Below, in pieces: positions 43,479 through 53,454 of a stretch of DNA of 64,000 bases. Within the stretch, counting starts at the first letter, position 1, and each line of letters starts with the position of its first letter. The DNA is from Wenyingzhuangia gilva (GTDB lineage: Bacteria; Bacteroidota; Bacteroidia; Flavobacteriales; Flavobacteriaceae). The notes under the pieces were generated by a model that did no database searches, was not told where the DNA came from, and worked only from the letters and a program-made list of their open reading frames with translations. The DNA lies in assembly GCF_030519655.1 (NCBI RefSeq), contig NZ_JAUMIT010000001.1, forward strand, positions 744,001 to 808,000, given 5' to 3'. A program made the translations under genes and the position numbers.

Positions 43479-43985
43479 TTATTTTAAACTTTTTTCATAT
43501 GCCTCTCTTGGACTATTTCTAAAATAAACTTTACCACAATAGGCATATCCCAATTTTTTAAAAATACCAAGCATGGCCACATTATCAAAATTGGTATCGG
43601 CTTTTATACTATATATATCATTGTCTAGAGCATATTGTTCAATGCAACTCATCATTTTTTTAGCCAATCCTTTTCCTAAATGATTTTCTGAAATCGCAAC
43701 CCTATGAAAGACTACAAAATCATCATCTGTTAACCATTTGCCCTTTATATTTTCATATTCAGGTTCATCGTTTATTAACACCGCTGCATAACCAACAATT
43801 GTTTCATTTTCTGTTAAAACAAAACCAACATGCTTCTCAATATCTTTTTTAATGACTTCTAGATTTGGATATCCATCTTGCCACTGATTACTTCCTTCTT
43901 GCTTTCTTCTTTCTATGGCTTGTTTTAAAATATCCCATATAGCAATCACATCATCCAACGTAGCTTTTCTAAACTGATTCTTCAT
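43479..43985 (-). CDS. GNAT-family N-acetyltransferase
   Basis: A 168-residue acetyltransferase. Motif A, which binds acetyl-CoA, is HRVAISENHLGKGLAKKMM (about 103-121), and motif B is ADTNFDNVAMLGIFKKLGYAYCGKVYF near the C-terminus. The N-terminal FRKATLDDVIAIWDIL is the usual first strand and helix. The substrate is unknown. It lies 19 bp after comB. Confidence 0.88.
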   Translation of the reverse strand: MKNQFRKATLDDVIAIWDILKQAIERRKQEGSNQWQDGYPNLEVIKKDIEKHVGFVLTENETIVGYAAVLINDEPEYENIKGKWLTDDDFVVFHRVAISENHLGKGLAKKMMSCIEQYALDNDIYSIKADTNFDNVAMLGIFKKLGYAYCGKVYFRNSPREAYEKSLK

Positions 43986-44004
43986 TTATAATTCTCATTT
44001 AATT

Positions 44005-44709
44005 TTACAGCACAAAAGTTTTAGTGATTGTATTGTATTTTGGAACAATTTTATATAAATCTTTCTGAACGCAAAAATCTATATTATCCTGTTTGCCTAA
44101 TTTTTTTAAACGGAAAGCATGCTCACAAGTATCTAATTTCTCTTTGTAATTTGATACATATTTTAAAAAATAACTCTTAGCAATATCTGCACTATCTGCG
44201 GAACAATATTGCTCTGGCAAACTTGCTATTACAGCCCCAGCAAACATGAAATCTTCTGTACTCATTTTGCCTTTCCAACCAGCGCATACCAATAAAACAT
44301 CTAAATCTGATAGGTTGATATATTCATTTATGGCAGATAAATTAGCAAACGTTCCTATAATGATTTCTTTTGCCTTTAAAGACATGTCTATAGCTTTGGT
44401 TCCGTTGGTTGTAGAAATAGCAAACTTTTGATGGGCATATGTTCCATCTAAAAAAGACAAGGGAGAATTGTCTACATCCATTCCATCAACCTTTACACCA
44501 TCTCTTTCACCACCCACTATGAAACCTTGCTTTTTTAAGGCAATGCAATCTTCTACTTCTAAACAAGTTTTTACTTCCTTTACACCATTTGCCATGGCAG
44601 TAACAATGGTTGTTGTGGCTCTAAAAATATCTATGATCACCACCAACTTACCTTCCACTTCATAATTTGGAGTGATTTCTGGAGCTACTACTACTTCTAT
44701 GTTTTTCAT
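44005..44709 (-). CDS. comB: 2-phosphosulfolactate phosphatase family (ComB)
   Basis: A 234-residue protein with family landmarks VVIIDIFRATTTIVTA (about 23-38), GGERDGVKVDGMDVDNSP and ISTTNGTKAI. ComB dephosphorylates 2-phosphosulfolactate to sulfolactate in coenzyme M synthesis. Bacteroidota do not make coenzyme M, so here a role in sulfonate or sulfonolipid metabolism is more likely, but that is inference. The promoter (TTG at 44755, TATTTTTG at 44726) overlaps the sdh terminator, so it can be transcribed separately from sdh. Confidence 0.85.
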   Translation of the reverse strand: MKNIEVVVAPEITPNYEVEGKLVVIIDIFRATTTIVTAMANGVKEVKTCLEVEDCIALKKQGFIVGGERDGVKVDGMDVDNSPLSFLDGTYAHQKFAISTTNGTKAIDMSLKAKEIIIGTFANLSAINEYINLSDLDVLLVCAGWKGKMSTEDFMFAGAVIASLPEQYCSADSADIAKSYFLKYVSNYKEKLDTCEHAFRLKKLGKQDNIDFCVQKDLYKIVPKYNTITKTFVL

Positions 44710-44725
44710 TTTTTTATTTATCTAT

Positions 44726-44757
44726 CAAAAATAAAAATCCCCTTTGAAAAATATCAA
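44726..44757 (-). promoter_or_regulatory. Promoter of comB, overlapping the sdh terminator
   Basis: On the minus strand TTG (44755-44757), a 21-bp spacer and TATTTTTG (44726-44733). The -7 box lies in the U-tract of the sdh terminator and the TTG within its stem. The predicted start is about 10 nt before the comB ATG. Confidence 0.65.
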
Positions 44758-44766
44758 AGGGGATTG
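44730..44766 (-). terminator. Intrinsic terminator of the sdh operon
   Basis: AATCCCCTTTGA pairs with TCAAAGGGGATT around a short loop, followed by TTTATTTTT on the minus strand, 24 bp after the sdhB stop. Confidence 0.8.
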
Positions 44767-44789
44767 TATATATTCTAAGGTTTTAAATC

Positions 44790-45530
44790 TTAAATATTTG
44801 CTTTAAAGAATTCACGATTCATACGAGCAATGTTGTCTAAAGAAATTCCTTTAGGACATTCAACCTCACAAGCTCCTGTGTTTGTACAGTTACCAAAACC
44901 TTCAGCATCCATTTGCGCAACCATGTTACGTACACGGTCAGCAGCTTCTACTTGTCCTTGAGGTAACAATGCATATTGAGATACTTTAGCTCCTACAAAT
45001 AACATTGCAGACGAGTTTTTACAAGTAGCTACACAAGCACCACAACCAATACAAGTTGCAGCATCCATCGCTTCATCAGCAGCATGTTTAGAAATTGGTA
45101 ATGAGTTTGCATCTTGAGTATTTCCTGAAGTATTTACAGAAATAAATCCTCCTTGGTGTTGGATTCTATCAAAAGCAGAACGGTCTACCACTAAATCTTT
45201 AATTACTGGGAATGCTTTTGCACGGAAAGGCTCTATATAAATAGTGTCTCCATCCTTAAACTTTCTCATGTGTAACTGACAAGTAGTAATTCCTCTATCT
45301 GGCCCATGTGCTTCTCCATTAATAAATAACGAACACATTCCACAAATTCCTTCTCTACAGTCGTGATCAAATGCTACAGGCTCACCACCTTCATTGATAA
45401 TTTGTTCGTTTAATACATCTAACATTTCTAAGAAAGACATATCTGGTGAAACATCATTAATCTTATAATCAACCATTTGACCCTTATCGTTAGCATCTTT
45501 TTGACGCCAAATTTTTAAAGTAAGTTTCAT
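44790..45530 (-). CDS. sdhB: Succinate dehydrogenase/fumarate reductase iron-sulfur subunit
   Basis: A 246-residue subunit with three iron-sulfur clusters. The 2Fe-2S site is CREGICGMC plus a distal Cys in TTCQL (about 60-85). The two cluster motifs near the C-terminus are [11 protein letters not shown] (about 150) and [15 protein letters not shown] (about 205). It carries electrons from SdhA flavin to the cytochrome b subunit. Last gene of sdhCAB, 8 bp after sdhA. Confidence 0.96.
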   Translation of the reverse strand: MKLTLKIWRQKDANDKGQMVDYKINDVSPDMSFLEMLDVLNEQIINEGGEPVAFDHDCREGICGMCSLFINGEAHGPDRGITTCQLHMRKFKDGDTIYIEPFRAKAFPVIKDLVVDRSAFDRIQHQGGFISVNTSGNTQDANSLPISKHAADEAMDAATCIGCGACVATCKNSSAMLFVGAKVSQYALLPQGQVEAADRVRNMVAQMDAEGFGNCTNTGACEVECPKGISLDNIARMNREFFKANI

Positions 45531-45538
45531 ATTCTTTC

Positions 45539-47554
45539 TTATTTGTATGATCTCGTTTTCAACTCGATATCGTTAAACTCTAATTGTTCTTTATGTAGCA
45601 CTGCATCAGCAGGCTCTCCTTTATATTCCCAAGCCGAAACAAATGCAAAGTTTACATCATCACGTTTTGCTTCTCCTTGTTGTGGTCCTTCAGTTTCAGC
45701 AGATTCTTCACGGAAGTGACCTCCACAGGACTCTTCTCTTACCAAAGCATCTTTTGCAAACAACTCTCCTAATTCTAAGAAATCTGCTACACGTCCTGCT
45801 TTTGCTAACTCTTCGTTATAAGTATCAGCAGATCCTGGTACTTTTACTTCTTTCCAGAACTCCTCACGTAAAGCTTTAATTTCAGCCATTGCCTCAGTCA
45901 ATCCTTTAGCATTACGAGCCATACCTACTTTGTTCCACATAATTTTACCTAAACGTTTGTGGAAATGGTCTACAGATTTTGTTCCATTGTTGTTAACGAA
46001 GAAATTGATTTGTTCTTTCACAGATTTTTCAGCTTCTTCAAACTCTGGTAAGTCTGTTGATATTTTTCCTGTTCTAATATCGTTAGATAAATAATCTCCA
46101 ATAGTATATGGTAACACAAAATATCCATCAGCCAATCCTTGCATTAATGCAGATGCTCCTAAACGGTTAGCTCCATGATCTGAGAAGTTTGCCTCACCAA
46201 TACAGTAACATCCAGGAATGGTTGTCATTAAGTTATAATCAACCCAAACACCTCCCATAGTATAGTGTACTGCAGGATATATCATCATTGGTGTATTGTA
46301 AGGATCTTCGTCTACAATTTTCTCATACATTTGGAATAAGTTACCGTATTTAGCTTTTACGATTTCTTTTCCTAATTTATCTATTTTTTCAGCACTAGGA
46401 TTGTGATCTCCATGAATCAATGCTTGTTCTCTTCCGTAACGCTCTATGGCAGCAGCAAAATCTAAATAAACTGCCTCTCCTGTTGCATTTACTCCAAAAC
46501 CAGCATCACAACGTTCTTTTGCAGCTCTCGATGCAACATCACGTGGTACTAAGTTTCCAAAAGCAGGATATCTTCTTTCTAAGTAATAATCTCTTTCTGC
46601 TTCAGACAAATCAGTCGGTTTTTTCTTTCCTTCTCTAATCGCTTTTGCATCTTCTAATTTTGCAGGAACCCAAATACGTCCATCGTTACGTAAAGACTCA
46701 GACATCAATGTTAATTTAGACTGATGATCTCCAGAAACTGGAATACATGTTGGGTGAATTTGCGTGTAACATGGGTTTGCAAAGAAAGCTCCTTTTTTAT
46801 GGATTTTCCATGAAGCAGAAACATTAGAACCCATTGCATTTGTTGATAAGAAAAATACGTTTCCGTAACCTCCTGATGCAATTACTACAGCATGTGCTGA
46901 ATGTCTTTCTATTTCTCCTGTAACCAAGTTACGAGTAATAATTCCTCTTGCTTTTCCGTCAACCAAAACAACATCCATCATTTCATGACGGTTGTACATT
47001 TGTATTTTTCCACGTCCAATTTGACGGTTCATTGCAGAATAAGCTCCTAATAATAATTGTTGTCCTGTTTGTCCTTTAGCGTAAAAAGTACGAGATACTA
47101 ATACCCCTCCAAAAGAACGGTTATCTAGCAATCCACCATAATCACGTGCAAAAGGTACTCCTTGAGCCACACATTGGTCAATAATATTTGCCGATACTTC
47201 TGCCAAACGATATACGTTTGCTTCACGAGCACGGTAATCTCCTCCTTTTACAGTATCATAAAACAATCTGTAAGTAGAATCTCCATCTCCTTGGTAATTT
47301 TTTGCTGCGTTAATTCCCCCTTGAGCTGCAATTGAGTGGGCTCTACGAGGTGAATCTTGATAAGCAAATGCTTTTACATTATATCCTAACTCAGCCAAAG
47401 TTGCTGCTGCAGAACCTCCTGCCAAACCAGTTCCAACTACAATAACGTCAATATTACGTTTGTTTGCTGGGTTTACTAAGTCGATATGATTTTTATAACT
47501 AGTCCATTTCTCTGCGATAGGACCTTTTGGTACTTTAGAATCTAAAACTGCCAT
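45539..47554 (-). CDS. sdhA: Succinate dehydrogenase/fumarate reductase flavoprotein subunit
   Basis: A 671-residue flavoprotein. The FAD-binding [19 protein letters not shown] (about 40-58), the covalent-FAD His in [12 protein letters not shown] and the dicarboxylate-site segments are present. The long form, with insertions around 230-330, is that of the Bacteroidota and epsilonproteobacterial type B complex. It oxidises succinate or, in reverse, reduces fumarate. Middle gene of sdhCAB. Confidence 0.97.
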   Translation of the reverse strand: MAVLDSKVPKGPIAEKWTSYKNHIDLVNPANKRNIDVIVVGTGLAGGSAAATLAELGYNVKAFAYQDSPRRAHSIAAQGGINAAKNYQGDGDSTYRLFYDTVKGGDYRAREANVYRLAEVSANIIDQCVAQGVPFARDYGGLLDNRSFGGVLVSRTFYAKGQTGQQLLLGAYSAMNRQIGRGKIQMYNRHEMMDVVLVDGKARGIITRNLVTGEIERHSAHAVVIASGGYGNVFFLSTNAMGSNVSASWKIHKKGAFFANPCYTQIHPTCIPVSGDHQSKLTLMSESLRNDGRIWVPAKLEDAKAIREGKKKPTDLSEAERDYYLERRYPAFGNLVPRDVASRAAKERCDAGFGVNATGEAVYLDFAAAIERYGREQALIHGDHNPSAEKIDKLGKEIVKAKYGNLFQMYEKIVDEDPYNTPMMIYPAVHYTMGGVWVDYNLMTTIPGCYCIGEANFSDHGANRLGASALMQGLADGYFVLPYTIGDYLSNDIRTGKISTDLPEFEEAEKSVKEQINFFVNNNGTKSVDHFHKRLGKIMWNKVGMARNAKGLTEAMAEIKALREEFWKEVKVPGSADTYNEELAKAGRVADFLELGELFAKDALVREESCGGHFREESAETEGPQQGEAKRDDVNFAFVSAWEYKGEPADAVLHKEQLEFNDIELKTRSYK

Positions 47555-47566
47555 AGTCTTTATATT

Positions 47567-48226
47567 TTATTGATTGAAATGGTGAAACAAAGCAATGATG
47601 ATAAATCCTACAGGAATACCAATTGCATAAATTTTTGAAATGGTCTCTAATTTGGCAGCACGTTTAGCACTCATTCCGCTAGATTGGAATGCAGATTTAA
47701 ATCCGTGTAATAAGTGCAATGCTAAAAACGCAAATGCTGCTACATAAGCACCAGTTCTTACTGGACTGTGAAACTTGTGTACCAACTCACCATAATATCT
47801 ATTTGGATCTTCTGGAAGCATCGCAATGTATTTGTGATTGATTTCTGGAAACCAAAAATCAATAAAATGCAATACAATAAAAGCTAAGATTGCCAAACCT
47901 GAATAAATCATGTTTCTACTAGCCCAAGAAGCATTGGCAGCACCATTGTTTTTTACGTATTTAACATTACGAGCAGCTTTGTTTCTAATTTCTAAAACAA
48001 ACCCCATAACGAAGTGAAAAACAACTCCAAAAATTAAAATTGGTTGTAGCGCAAACTGAACTGCCGGGTTGGTTCCCATAAAATGTGACAACTCGTTAAA
48101 TGCATCTGCACTAAAAATTGATGTTAAATTGATTGCAAAATGTTGCAACAAGAAAAACATTAAGAAGAAAGCAGAAGCAGCCATCGCTACTTTCCTTCCT
48201 ATCGAAGAAGATAAAACTCCACTCAT
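47567..48226 (-). CDS. sdhC: Succinate dehydrogenase cytochrome b subunit
   Basis: 219 residues from ATG at 48226; the open frame extends upstream without good reason. Five hydrophobic helices are visible, with His residues suited to bind two haems (e.g. LLQHFAINL, FHFVMGF, LHFIDFW, LHLLHGF). A single membrane subunit with five helices is the type B arrangement that reduces menaquinone. First gene of sdhCAB, behind a TAAATTTG -7 box. Confidence 0.94.
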   Translation of the reverse strand: MSGVLSSSIGRKVAMAASAFFLMFFLLQHFAINLTSIFSADAFNELSHFMGTNPAVQFALQPILIFGVVFHFVMGFVLEIRNKAARNVKYVKNNGAANASWASRNMIYSGLAILAFIVLHFIDFWFPEINHKYIAMLPEDPNRYYGELVHKFHSPVRTGAYVAAFAFLALHLLHGFKSAFQSSGMSAKRAAKLETISKIYAIGIPVGFIIIALFHHFNQ

Positions 48227-48259
48227 TAGTTTTAAAATTAATTTGTTAATAACCGAATA

Positions 48260-48267
48260 CAAATTTA
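48260..48267 (-). promoter_or_regulatory. Putative -7 box of the sdh operon
   Basis: TAAATTTG on the minus strand, an exact match, 33 bp before the sdhC ATG. No TTG at the expected position. Confidence 0.5.
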
Positions 48268-48411
48268 AACGATTTGATTTATTATTAGGTGCTATTCCCT
48301 TATTTCGTTCTTTATTTAGATAGATTACAAGCTAGAATTTAAAGAATTATCAAATCTTTGCTTTTGATTTAAATTTTTAACAAGAAAAAAGAAGGTTTTC
48401 TACGTATTTGA

Positions 48412-49272
48412 TCATCTTTTTTGCTCTTTTAAGTAATTTGAGGGAGCAGACCCTGTAATGATTTTAAACTGTCTATTAAAATTAGATAAGTTGTTAAATC
48501 CACATTCAAAACAAACATCAATAATGGCGTATTTATTGTCTAAAATTAATTTACAAGCATAATTAACACGTAGTTCATTTACGTATTTAATAAAATTTTT
48601 CCCATGTGCTTTTTTAAAATACCTACTAAACGCAGAGGGATTCATACAAGCAACTTCTGCCACCTTTTCTAAAGAAATATCTGTATTAAAATGATTGTAT
48701 ATATATTCATAAACCACTTCTAATTTTTTAAGCTTGTTATCAGAAAAACTTTGTACAAAATCTTGACTAGACAATAAGCTATATGCTTCCCATTTGGCTA
48801 AAAGATTTAATATTTTTAGTAATTCTATTACTCTATTAAATCCAGCATATTTATTTAAAGACTGGATTCTTTTATTAATGAGAGAAGTATCTCCTTTAAA
48901 AACAATTCCCCTTCTAGCTTTTACAAACAAGTTTTTTATTTCTACCATTTCTGGCTGTTTTAAAAACTCCTCTCCCAAAAACTCTTCGGTAAAATGAACT
49001 ACGGATGCCTCGGCAAATAAATCATTACCTTCAACAAAATACTCTTCACTATTAACCCACATATGAGGTAAATTTTTGCCTAGCAACACTAAATTTCCTT
49101 CAGAGAACTTTCCAATAAAATCACCTGCGAATAAGGTTCCTGAACTAGAACTAATAAAGTCTAACTCTAATTCTTTATGAAAATGCCATACTTTTAAAAA
49201 ATGGTTTTCTTTATTGGTTTGAACATTAAAACAACTGTGGGCTGGGGTTCTGTCGAGGTACTTTGGTTTCAA
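48412..49272 (-). CDS. AraC-family transcriptional regulator
   Basis: About 287 residues from a TTG at 49272 (MKPKYLDRTP); the frame runs on to a TTG at 49317, but a TATTTTTG -7 box at 49326 would leave no leader there. The N-terminal cupin-like ligand domain (about 15-160, with FLKVWHFHKELELDFIS) precedes the AraC DNA-binding domain with two helix-turn-helix units: ISLEKVAEVACMNPSAFSRYFKKAHG and IIDVCFECGFNNLSNFNRQFK. It probably controls a sugar or fatty-acid gene set; the target is unknown. Divergent from asd. Confidence 0.88.
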   Translation of the reverse strand: MKPKYLDRTPAHSCFNVQTNKENHFLKVWHFHKELELDFISSSSGTLFAGDFIGKFSEGNLVLLGKNLPHMWVNSEEYFVEGNDLFAEASVVHFTEEFLGEEFLKQPEMVEIKNLFVKARRGIVFKGDTSLINKRIQSLNKYAGFNRVIELLKILNLLAKWEAYSLLSSQDFVQSFSDNKLKKLEVVYEYIYNHFNTDISLEKVAEVACMNPSAFSRYFKKAHGKNFIKYVNELRVNYACKLILDNKYAIIDVCFECGFNNLSNFNRQFKIITGSAPSNYLKEQKR

Positions 49273-49325
49273 GAGAATATTTTTTATTAAAATTAACAAA
49301 TTGGTTTTAATAAGCAAATAAAATG

Positions 49326-49333
49326 CAAAAATA
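49326..49333 (-). promoter_or_regulatory. Putative -7 box of the AraC gene
   Basis: TATTTTTG on the minus strand, an exact match, 53 bp before the TTG start at 49272. Confidence 0.4.
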
Positions 49334-49340
49334 GTACTAA

Positions 49341-49366
49341 TAAAGATTTAAAAAGATTAATCTTTA
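49341..49366. promoter_or_regulatory. Inverted repeat upstream of the AraC gene
   Basis: TAAAGATT and AATCTTTA, 8-bp perfect arms around a 10-bp spacer, directly upstream of the AraC -7 box. A plausible autoregulatory site. Confidence 0.4.
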
Positions 49367-49561
49367 CTGACTTTGTAAACATCTATAAAACAAATAATTA
49401 AAAAGTATTTTAGGTTTAATTATTATGTAAAACATTTAAATTAGATAAAAATTCAACAAATCGTGTATATTTTAACCGTAGCACTATTTTACAACACACA
49501 TTTTTAGCATATTTGCACTCTTAAAAAAAACAAAACAACTAGAAACTAAAAAAATAATCAT

Positions 49562-50557
49562 ATGAAAGTAGCAGTAGTAGGAGCTACCGGAATGGTAGGT
49601 ACGGTAATGTTAAAAGTATTGGCAGAAAGAAATTTTCCTGTAACAGAATTAATTCCTGTTGCATCGGCTCGTTCTGCTGGGAAACAATTAGAATATAAAG
49701 GACAAAACTACACTGTAGTTACTTTAGAAGATGCTGTTAAAATGGCTCCAGATGTAGCTTTATTTTCAGCTGGAGGAGACACTTCTTTAGAATGGGCTCC
49801 TAAATTTGCTGAAGTTGGAACGACTGTAGTAGACAACTCATCTGCTTGGAGAATGGATCCTACTAAAAAATTAGTAGTTCCTGAAATCAACGGAAGTGTA
49901 TTAACAGCTGAAGATAAAATTATTGCAAACCCTAACTGTTCTACTATTCAATTGGTAATGGCTTTAGCTCCGTTACACAAAAAATATAAAATGAAACGTT
50001 TAATTATTTCTACTTACCAATCTGTTTCTGGTACAGGAGTAAAAGCGGTTCAACAATTAGAAAACGAACAAAACGGAATTACCAACGAAGAAATGGCGTA
50101 CAATTACCCAATTAACCGTAATGCAATTCCTCATTGTGATGTTTTTCTAGAAAATGGATACACCAAAGAGGAAATGAAATTGGTGAAAGAGCCTAAGAAA
50201 ATTTTAGGTGATGATTCTTTTGCTGTTACTGCAACAGCAGTTCGTATTCCAACCGCAGGAGGTCACTCTGAAGCCGTAAACGTAGAGTTTGCTAACGATT
50301 TTGATTTGACTGAAGTTCGTGCTATCTTATCTGCAACTCCTGGAGTAATTGTACAAGATGATTTAGACAACAACGTATATCCGATGCCAATGTTTGCAAA
50401 CGATAAAGATGAAGTTTTTGTTGGACGTATCCGTAGAGATGAGTCCTTACCAAATACTTTAAATATGTGGATTGTTGCCGATAACTTACGTAAAGGTGCC
50501 GCGACTAATACCGTACAAATTGCTGAGTATTTAGTAGCTCAAGGATTGTTAGGATAA
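49562..50557 (+). CDS. asd: Aspartate-semialdehyde dehydrogenase
   Basis: A 331-residue enzyme. The NADP-binding VVGATGMVGTVML is at the N-terminus and the catalytic Cys is in NPNCSTIQ (Cys126). SAGGDTSLEWAP and RIPTAGGHSEAVNVEF (active-site His) are typical of the bacterial branch. It reduces aspartyl phosphate to the semialdehyde, feeding lysine, diaminopimelate, threonine and methionine. Single gene with a strong terminator. Confidence 0.96.
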   Translation: MKVAVVGATGMVGTVMLKVLAERNFPVTELIPVASARSAGKQLEYKGQNYTVVTLEDAVKMAPDVALFSAGGDTSLEWAPKFAEVGTTVVDNSSAWRMDPTKKLVVPEINGSVLTAEDKIIANPNCSTIQLVMALAPLHKKYKMKRLIISTYQSVSGTGVKAVQQLENEQNGITNEEMAYNYPINRNAIPHCDVFLENGYTKEEMKLVKEPKKILGDDSFAVTATAVRIPTAGGHSEAVNVEFANDFDLTEVRAILSATPGVIVQDDLDNNVYPMPMFANDKDEVFVGRIRRDESLPNTLNMWIVADNLRKGAATNTVQIAEYLVAQGLLG

Positions 50558-50595
50558 TCATGAATTTTGGTTAAAACCACCAAATATTTTTACAT

Positions 50596-50627
50596 AAAAA
50601 AACCTCATCAAATGATGAGGTTTTTTT
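50596..50627. terminator. Bidirectional terminator between asd and the MTHFR-like gene
   Basis: AAACCTCAT pairs with ATGAGGTTT around a 6-nt loop, with A and T runs on either side; it lies between convergent genes. Confidence 0.87.
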
Positions 50628-50646
50628 ATTTTATATGATTTCATAA

Positions 50647-51573
50647 TTAATCCATCATTTCTTTAATGGTTTTTACCAATTCTATAGAAGCATCTATTTC
50701 TGCTTTTCTAATGGCTACAGATTCTATATTAAAACCAATAGGCATGTTTTTTTCTTTTGCAAATTTTATCAAATCATTGGCAATATACTTACAAATTCCA
50801 ATCGAAGCATTCAAAATATCTGGAGACACCTTTAATTCGTTTTCTAACCACTTCTGAATATCAATTCCCAACCATTTTGTAAACTCTAAAGTTTTTAAAG
50901 ATCCTATTGGGGTTAGTGTAAAAATAATAGGCATCGGTTTGATGTTTTTTTCCTGAGTATAAAAATAATAATCAGACAACATATCTTTTGCATTGTCTAA
51001 ATTATACACACACTGAGACACAAAAAAAGAACAACCATTTACAATTTTATTGGTCAAACGGATATGTTCATCTCCTTTTACAAAATGTCTCTCAGGAATG
51101 GTTACGCCTCCTAACTTTATGGTAGATGCCGATTCTTTTTTAATTCTATAAGCATCTTGTAAAGACAAATTAGCCGGTTGATTTTTTGATGGATTTCCAA
51201 CAAACACGGTTAAGTCTATTTTATCTTCATTGTCAATCAACCATTGCTTTAAAGATTCTTCTGTAAATTTTCCGACACTTTTATAAATAATTTTAGGAAC
51301 TTTTAAATCCTTTAAATAAGTATTAGCATATTCATCAGGTGCCCAAGTAGACATAAAAGGAAAAGGTCTTGGATTGTTATTTCTAGAGGACTCATCTTGT
51401 ATGTCGTATAAAATCAACCCATCAATATCTAACCCTGCCAAACGATCCATTTGACGTTGTGCAATTCCTTGAATCTTCTCTTTCTCTGTAGAAGTTTTAG
51501 GAGGAGTTAACCCGTAAAATAAATACCCTCCTTCTTTATTTTCTATTTTTTTCTTTAATTCTTGTGAATTCAT
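50647..51573 (-). CDS. Methylenetetrahydrofolate-reductase-like protein
   Basis: About 308 residues from ATG at 51573. The barrel start YLFYGLTPPKTSTEKEK, AGLDIDGLILYDIQDESSR and the FVSQCVYNLDNAKDML block correspond to the MetF fold (FAD-linked reductase). The usual folate and FAD fingerprints are only loosely kept, so a divergent enzyme of the superfamily is a safer call than MetF itself. It lies 51 bp after the DUF1569 gene, downstream of sufS. Confidence 0.65.
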   Translation of the reverse strand: MNSQELKKKIENKEGGYLFYGLTPPKTSTEKEKIQGIAQRQMDRLAGLDIDGLILYDIQDESSRNNNPRPFPFMSTWAPDEYANTYLKDLKVPKIIYKSVGKFTEESLKQWLIDNEDKIDLTVFVGNPSKNQPANLSLQDAYRIKKESASTIKLGGVTIPERHFVKGDEHIRLTNKIVNGCSFFVSQCVYNLDNAKDMLSDYYFYTQEKNIKPMPIIFTLTPIGSLKTLEFTKWLGIDIQKWLENELKVSPDILNASIGICKYIANDLIKFAKEKNMPIGFNIESVAIRKAEIDASIELVKTIKEMMD

Positions 51574-51624
51574 AATTTCTTCTATCGAATTACTTTGTTT
51601 TCGGCTCCGCCCGAACACCCAATA

Positions 51625-52083
51625 TTAAACCCCAAATTGTTTAAAATGATGATCTAAATGTTTTTGAAATAAATTGCTCCATTCTTTTGAAGTTAATTTT
51701 CCAAAAGACCCGGTTGGCCTACCTTCAAAATAAGTCTCTCCTTTCTCAAAAACCCATTGCATATTGGCTAACAATCGTTTTTTTTCATTTTCAAAATCCT
51801 TTTCATCAACCATTAAAAAATAAGGAGCTGTTCTTCCATTTTTAGCATAAGGTCTATCTCCAACAACAGCTTTTTTAACAAAGGTTTTTAAAAAGAAACG
51901 CATCACAGGATTGATATTTACTTTTGTTTTTCCCTGAGAAACATCATAAGAAACATTTAAATGAGCAATCATTTGAGCTACATTCATTTTTCCCCACAAA
52001 GGTTGTTTTTCTTTACTTAACAAATCTAAACGAGCTTTGTTTTGAACAAGCGTATCTGCTTCAAAAATACTTGGATATGACAT
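51625..52083 (-). CDS. DUF1569 (DinB-like) protein
   Basis: A 152-residue soluble protein with DUF1569 features: PLWGKMNVAQMIAHLNVS, an internal GDRPYAKNGRTAP segment, FFEGRPTGSFGKLT-like and a C-terminal FQKHLDHHFKQFG. The three conserved His (AHLN, KHLDHH) could bind a metal as in the DinB four-helix fold. Function unknown. Placed 36 bp after sufS. Confidence 0.78.
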   Translation of the reverse strand: MSYPSIFEADTLVQNKARLDLLSKEKQPLWGKMNVAQMIAHLNVSYDVSQGKTKVNINPVMRFFLKTFVKKAVVGDRPYAKNGRTAPYFLMVDEKDFENEKKRLLANMQWVFEKGETYFEGRPTGSFGKLTSKEWSNLFQKHLDHHFKQFGV

Positions 52084-52119
52084 GACTGAAGTTGTTTTTT
52101 GTTGTAAATATAACCTTCT

Positions 52120-53334
52120 TTAAGACAACATCATGGTTGCTTTTTCTAAGGCAGCCACCAAAACATCAATTTCTTCTTTGGTATTGTAAAACGCAAAAGA
52201 AGCCCTTACCGTTCCTGGAATGTTAAAACGAGCCATAATAGGCTGTGTACAATGATGACCGGTTCTTACTGCAACCCCCAATTTATCCACAATAGTCCCT
52301 ATGTCAAAAGGATGAATTTCTCCAATGTTAAAAGAAATAACACTCGCTTTATTTTTAGACGTTCCGTAAATTTTTAATCCCGAAATTTTATTCAATTGTG
52401 CTGTTCCATAAACCAACAACTCATGTTCAGCAGCTTCTATATTTTCTATACCAATGGAATTTATATAATCTACCGCGGTTCCAAAAGCAATCACATCTGC
52501 AATATTTGGTGTTCCCGCTTCAAACTTATGAGGCAACTCAGCATAGGTCGTTTTTTCAAACGTACAATCCTTAATCATTTCTCCTCCTCCATGATACGGT
52601 GGTAACTCATTTAAAATGGCTTCTTTTCCATATAAAAATCCAATCCCTGTAGGACCAAACATTTTATGAGCAGAACAAGTATAAAAATCACAATCTAACG
52701 CTTGTAAATCTACCTTCATATGCGGCGTAGATTGCGCTCCATCTATCAATACCCAAGCACCAACTTTATGTGCTTTTTCAATCATTTCTTCTACAGGGTT
52801 AATGGTTCCTAAAGCATTAGAAATATGATTAACAGCTACTATTTTAGTGTTTTCTGTTAACAACTCATCATATACCTCCATCAACAATTCTCCCTCATCA
52901 TTCATTGGAATTACTTTTAACGTAGCTCCCGTTCTTTCGCACAACATTTGCCAAGGCACAATATTAGAATGATGTTCTAAGGCAGAAATAATAATTTCAT
53001 CTGTACTTTTTATCAATGAAGTTAAAGTAGTTGCTACCAAATTGATGGATTCGGTTGTTCCACGAGTAAAAATAATTTCGTGCTCGTGTTTAGGATTAAA
53101 GTGAGCTTTTAATTTTTTCCTAGTTGCTTCAAACGCATCTGTAGCAACCTGACTTAAAGTATGTACTCCTCTGTGAACATTCGCATTTATAGTAGTATAG
53201 TAATTTGTAATCGCATCAATTACCACTTGTGGTTTTTGACTTGTGGCTGCATTGTCAAAATACACCAAAGGTTTTCCATTTACTTGTTGCTTTAAAATAG
53301 GGAAATCTGCTCTTACTTTATCGATATTGATCAT
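52120..53334 (-). CDS. sufS: Cysteine desulfurase SufS
   Basis: A 404-residue class II cysteine desulfurase. The PLP lysine is in CSAHKMFGPTG (Lys224) and the persulfide Cys in RTGHHCTQP (about 361). VHRGVHTLSQ and ISALEHHSNIVPWQ are further landmarks. It supplies sulfur for iron-sulfur cluster assembly. The rest of the suf genes are not in the window. A TACCTTTG box lies upstream. Confidence 0.95.
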   Translation of the reverse strand: MINIDKVRADFPILKQQVNGKPLVYFDNAATSQKPQVVIDAITNYYTTINANVHRGVHTLSQVATDAFEATRKKLKAHFNPKHEHEIIFTRGTTESINLVATTLTSLIKSTDEIIISALEHHSNIVPWQMLCERTGATLKVIPMNDEGELLMEVYDELLTENTKIVAVNHISNALGTINPVEEMIEKAHKVGAWVLIDGAQSTPHMKVDLQALDCDFYTCSAHKMFGPTGIGFLYGKEAILNELPPYHGGGEMIKDCTFEKTTYAELPHKFEAGTPNIADVIAFGTAVDYINSIGIENIEAAEHELLVYGTAQLNKISGLKIYGTSKNKASVISFNIGEIHPFDIGTIVDKLGVAVRTGHHCTQPIMARFNIPGTVRASFAFYNTKEEIDVLVAALEKATMMLS

Positions 53335-53352
53335 AGATATAAATCTTTGTTA

Positions 53353-53360
53353 CAAAGGTA
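53353..53360 (-). promoter_or_regulatory. Putative -7 box of sufS
   Basis: TACCTTTG on the minus strand, an exact match, 18 bp before the sufS ATG. No TTG at the usual spacing. Confidence 0.45.
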
Positions 53361-53454
53361 CTTCTTTAAGCTTAAAATCTAAAAAGCTTAACCAAACTCT
53401 TTTCAATCTTTACAATCAAAAAATTAGTACCTTGTTAAAAACAAATTTTACCTC

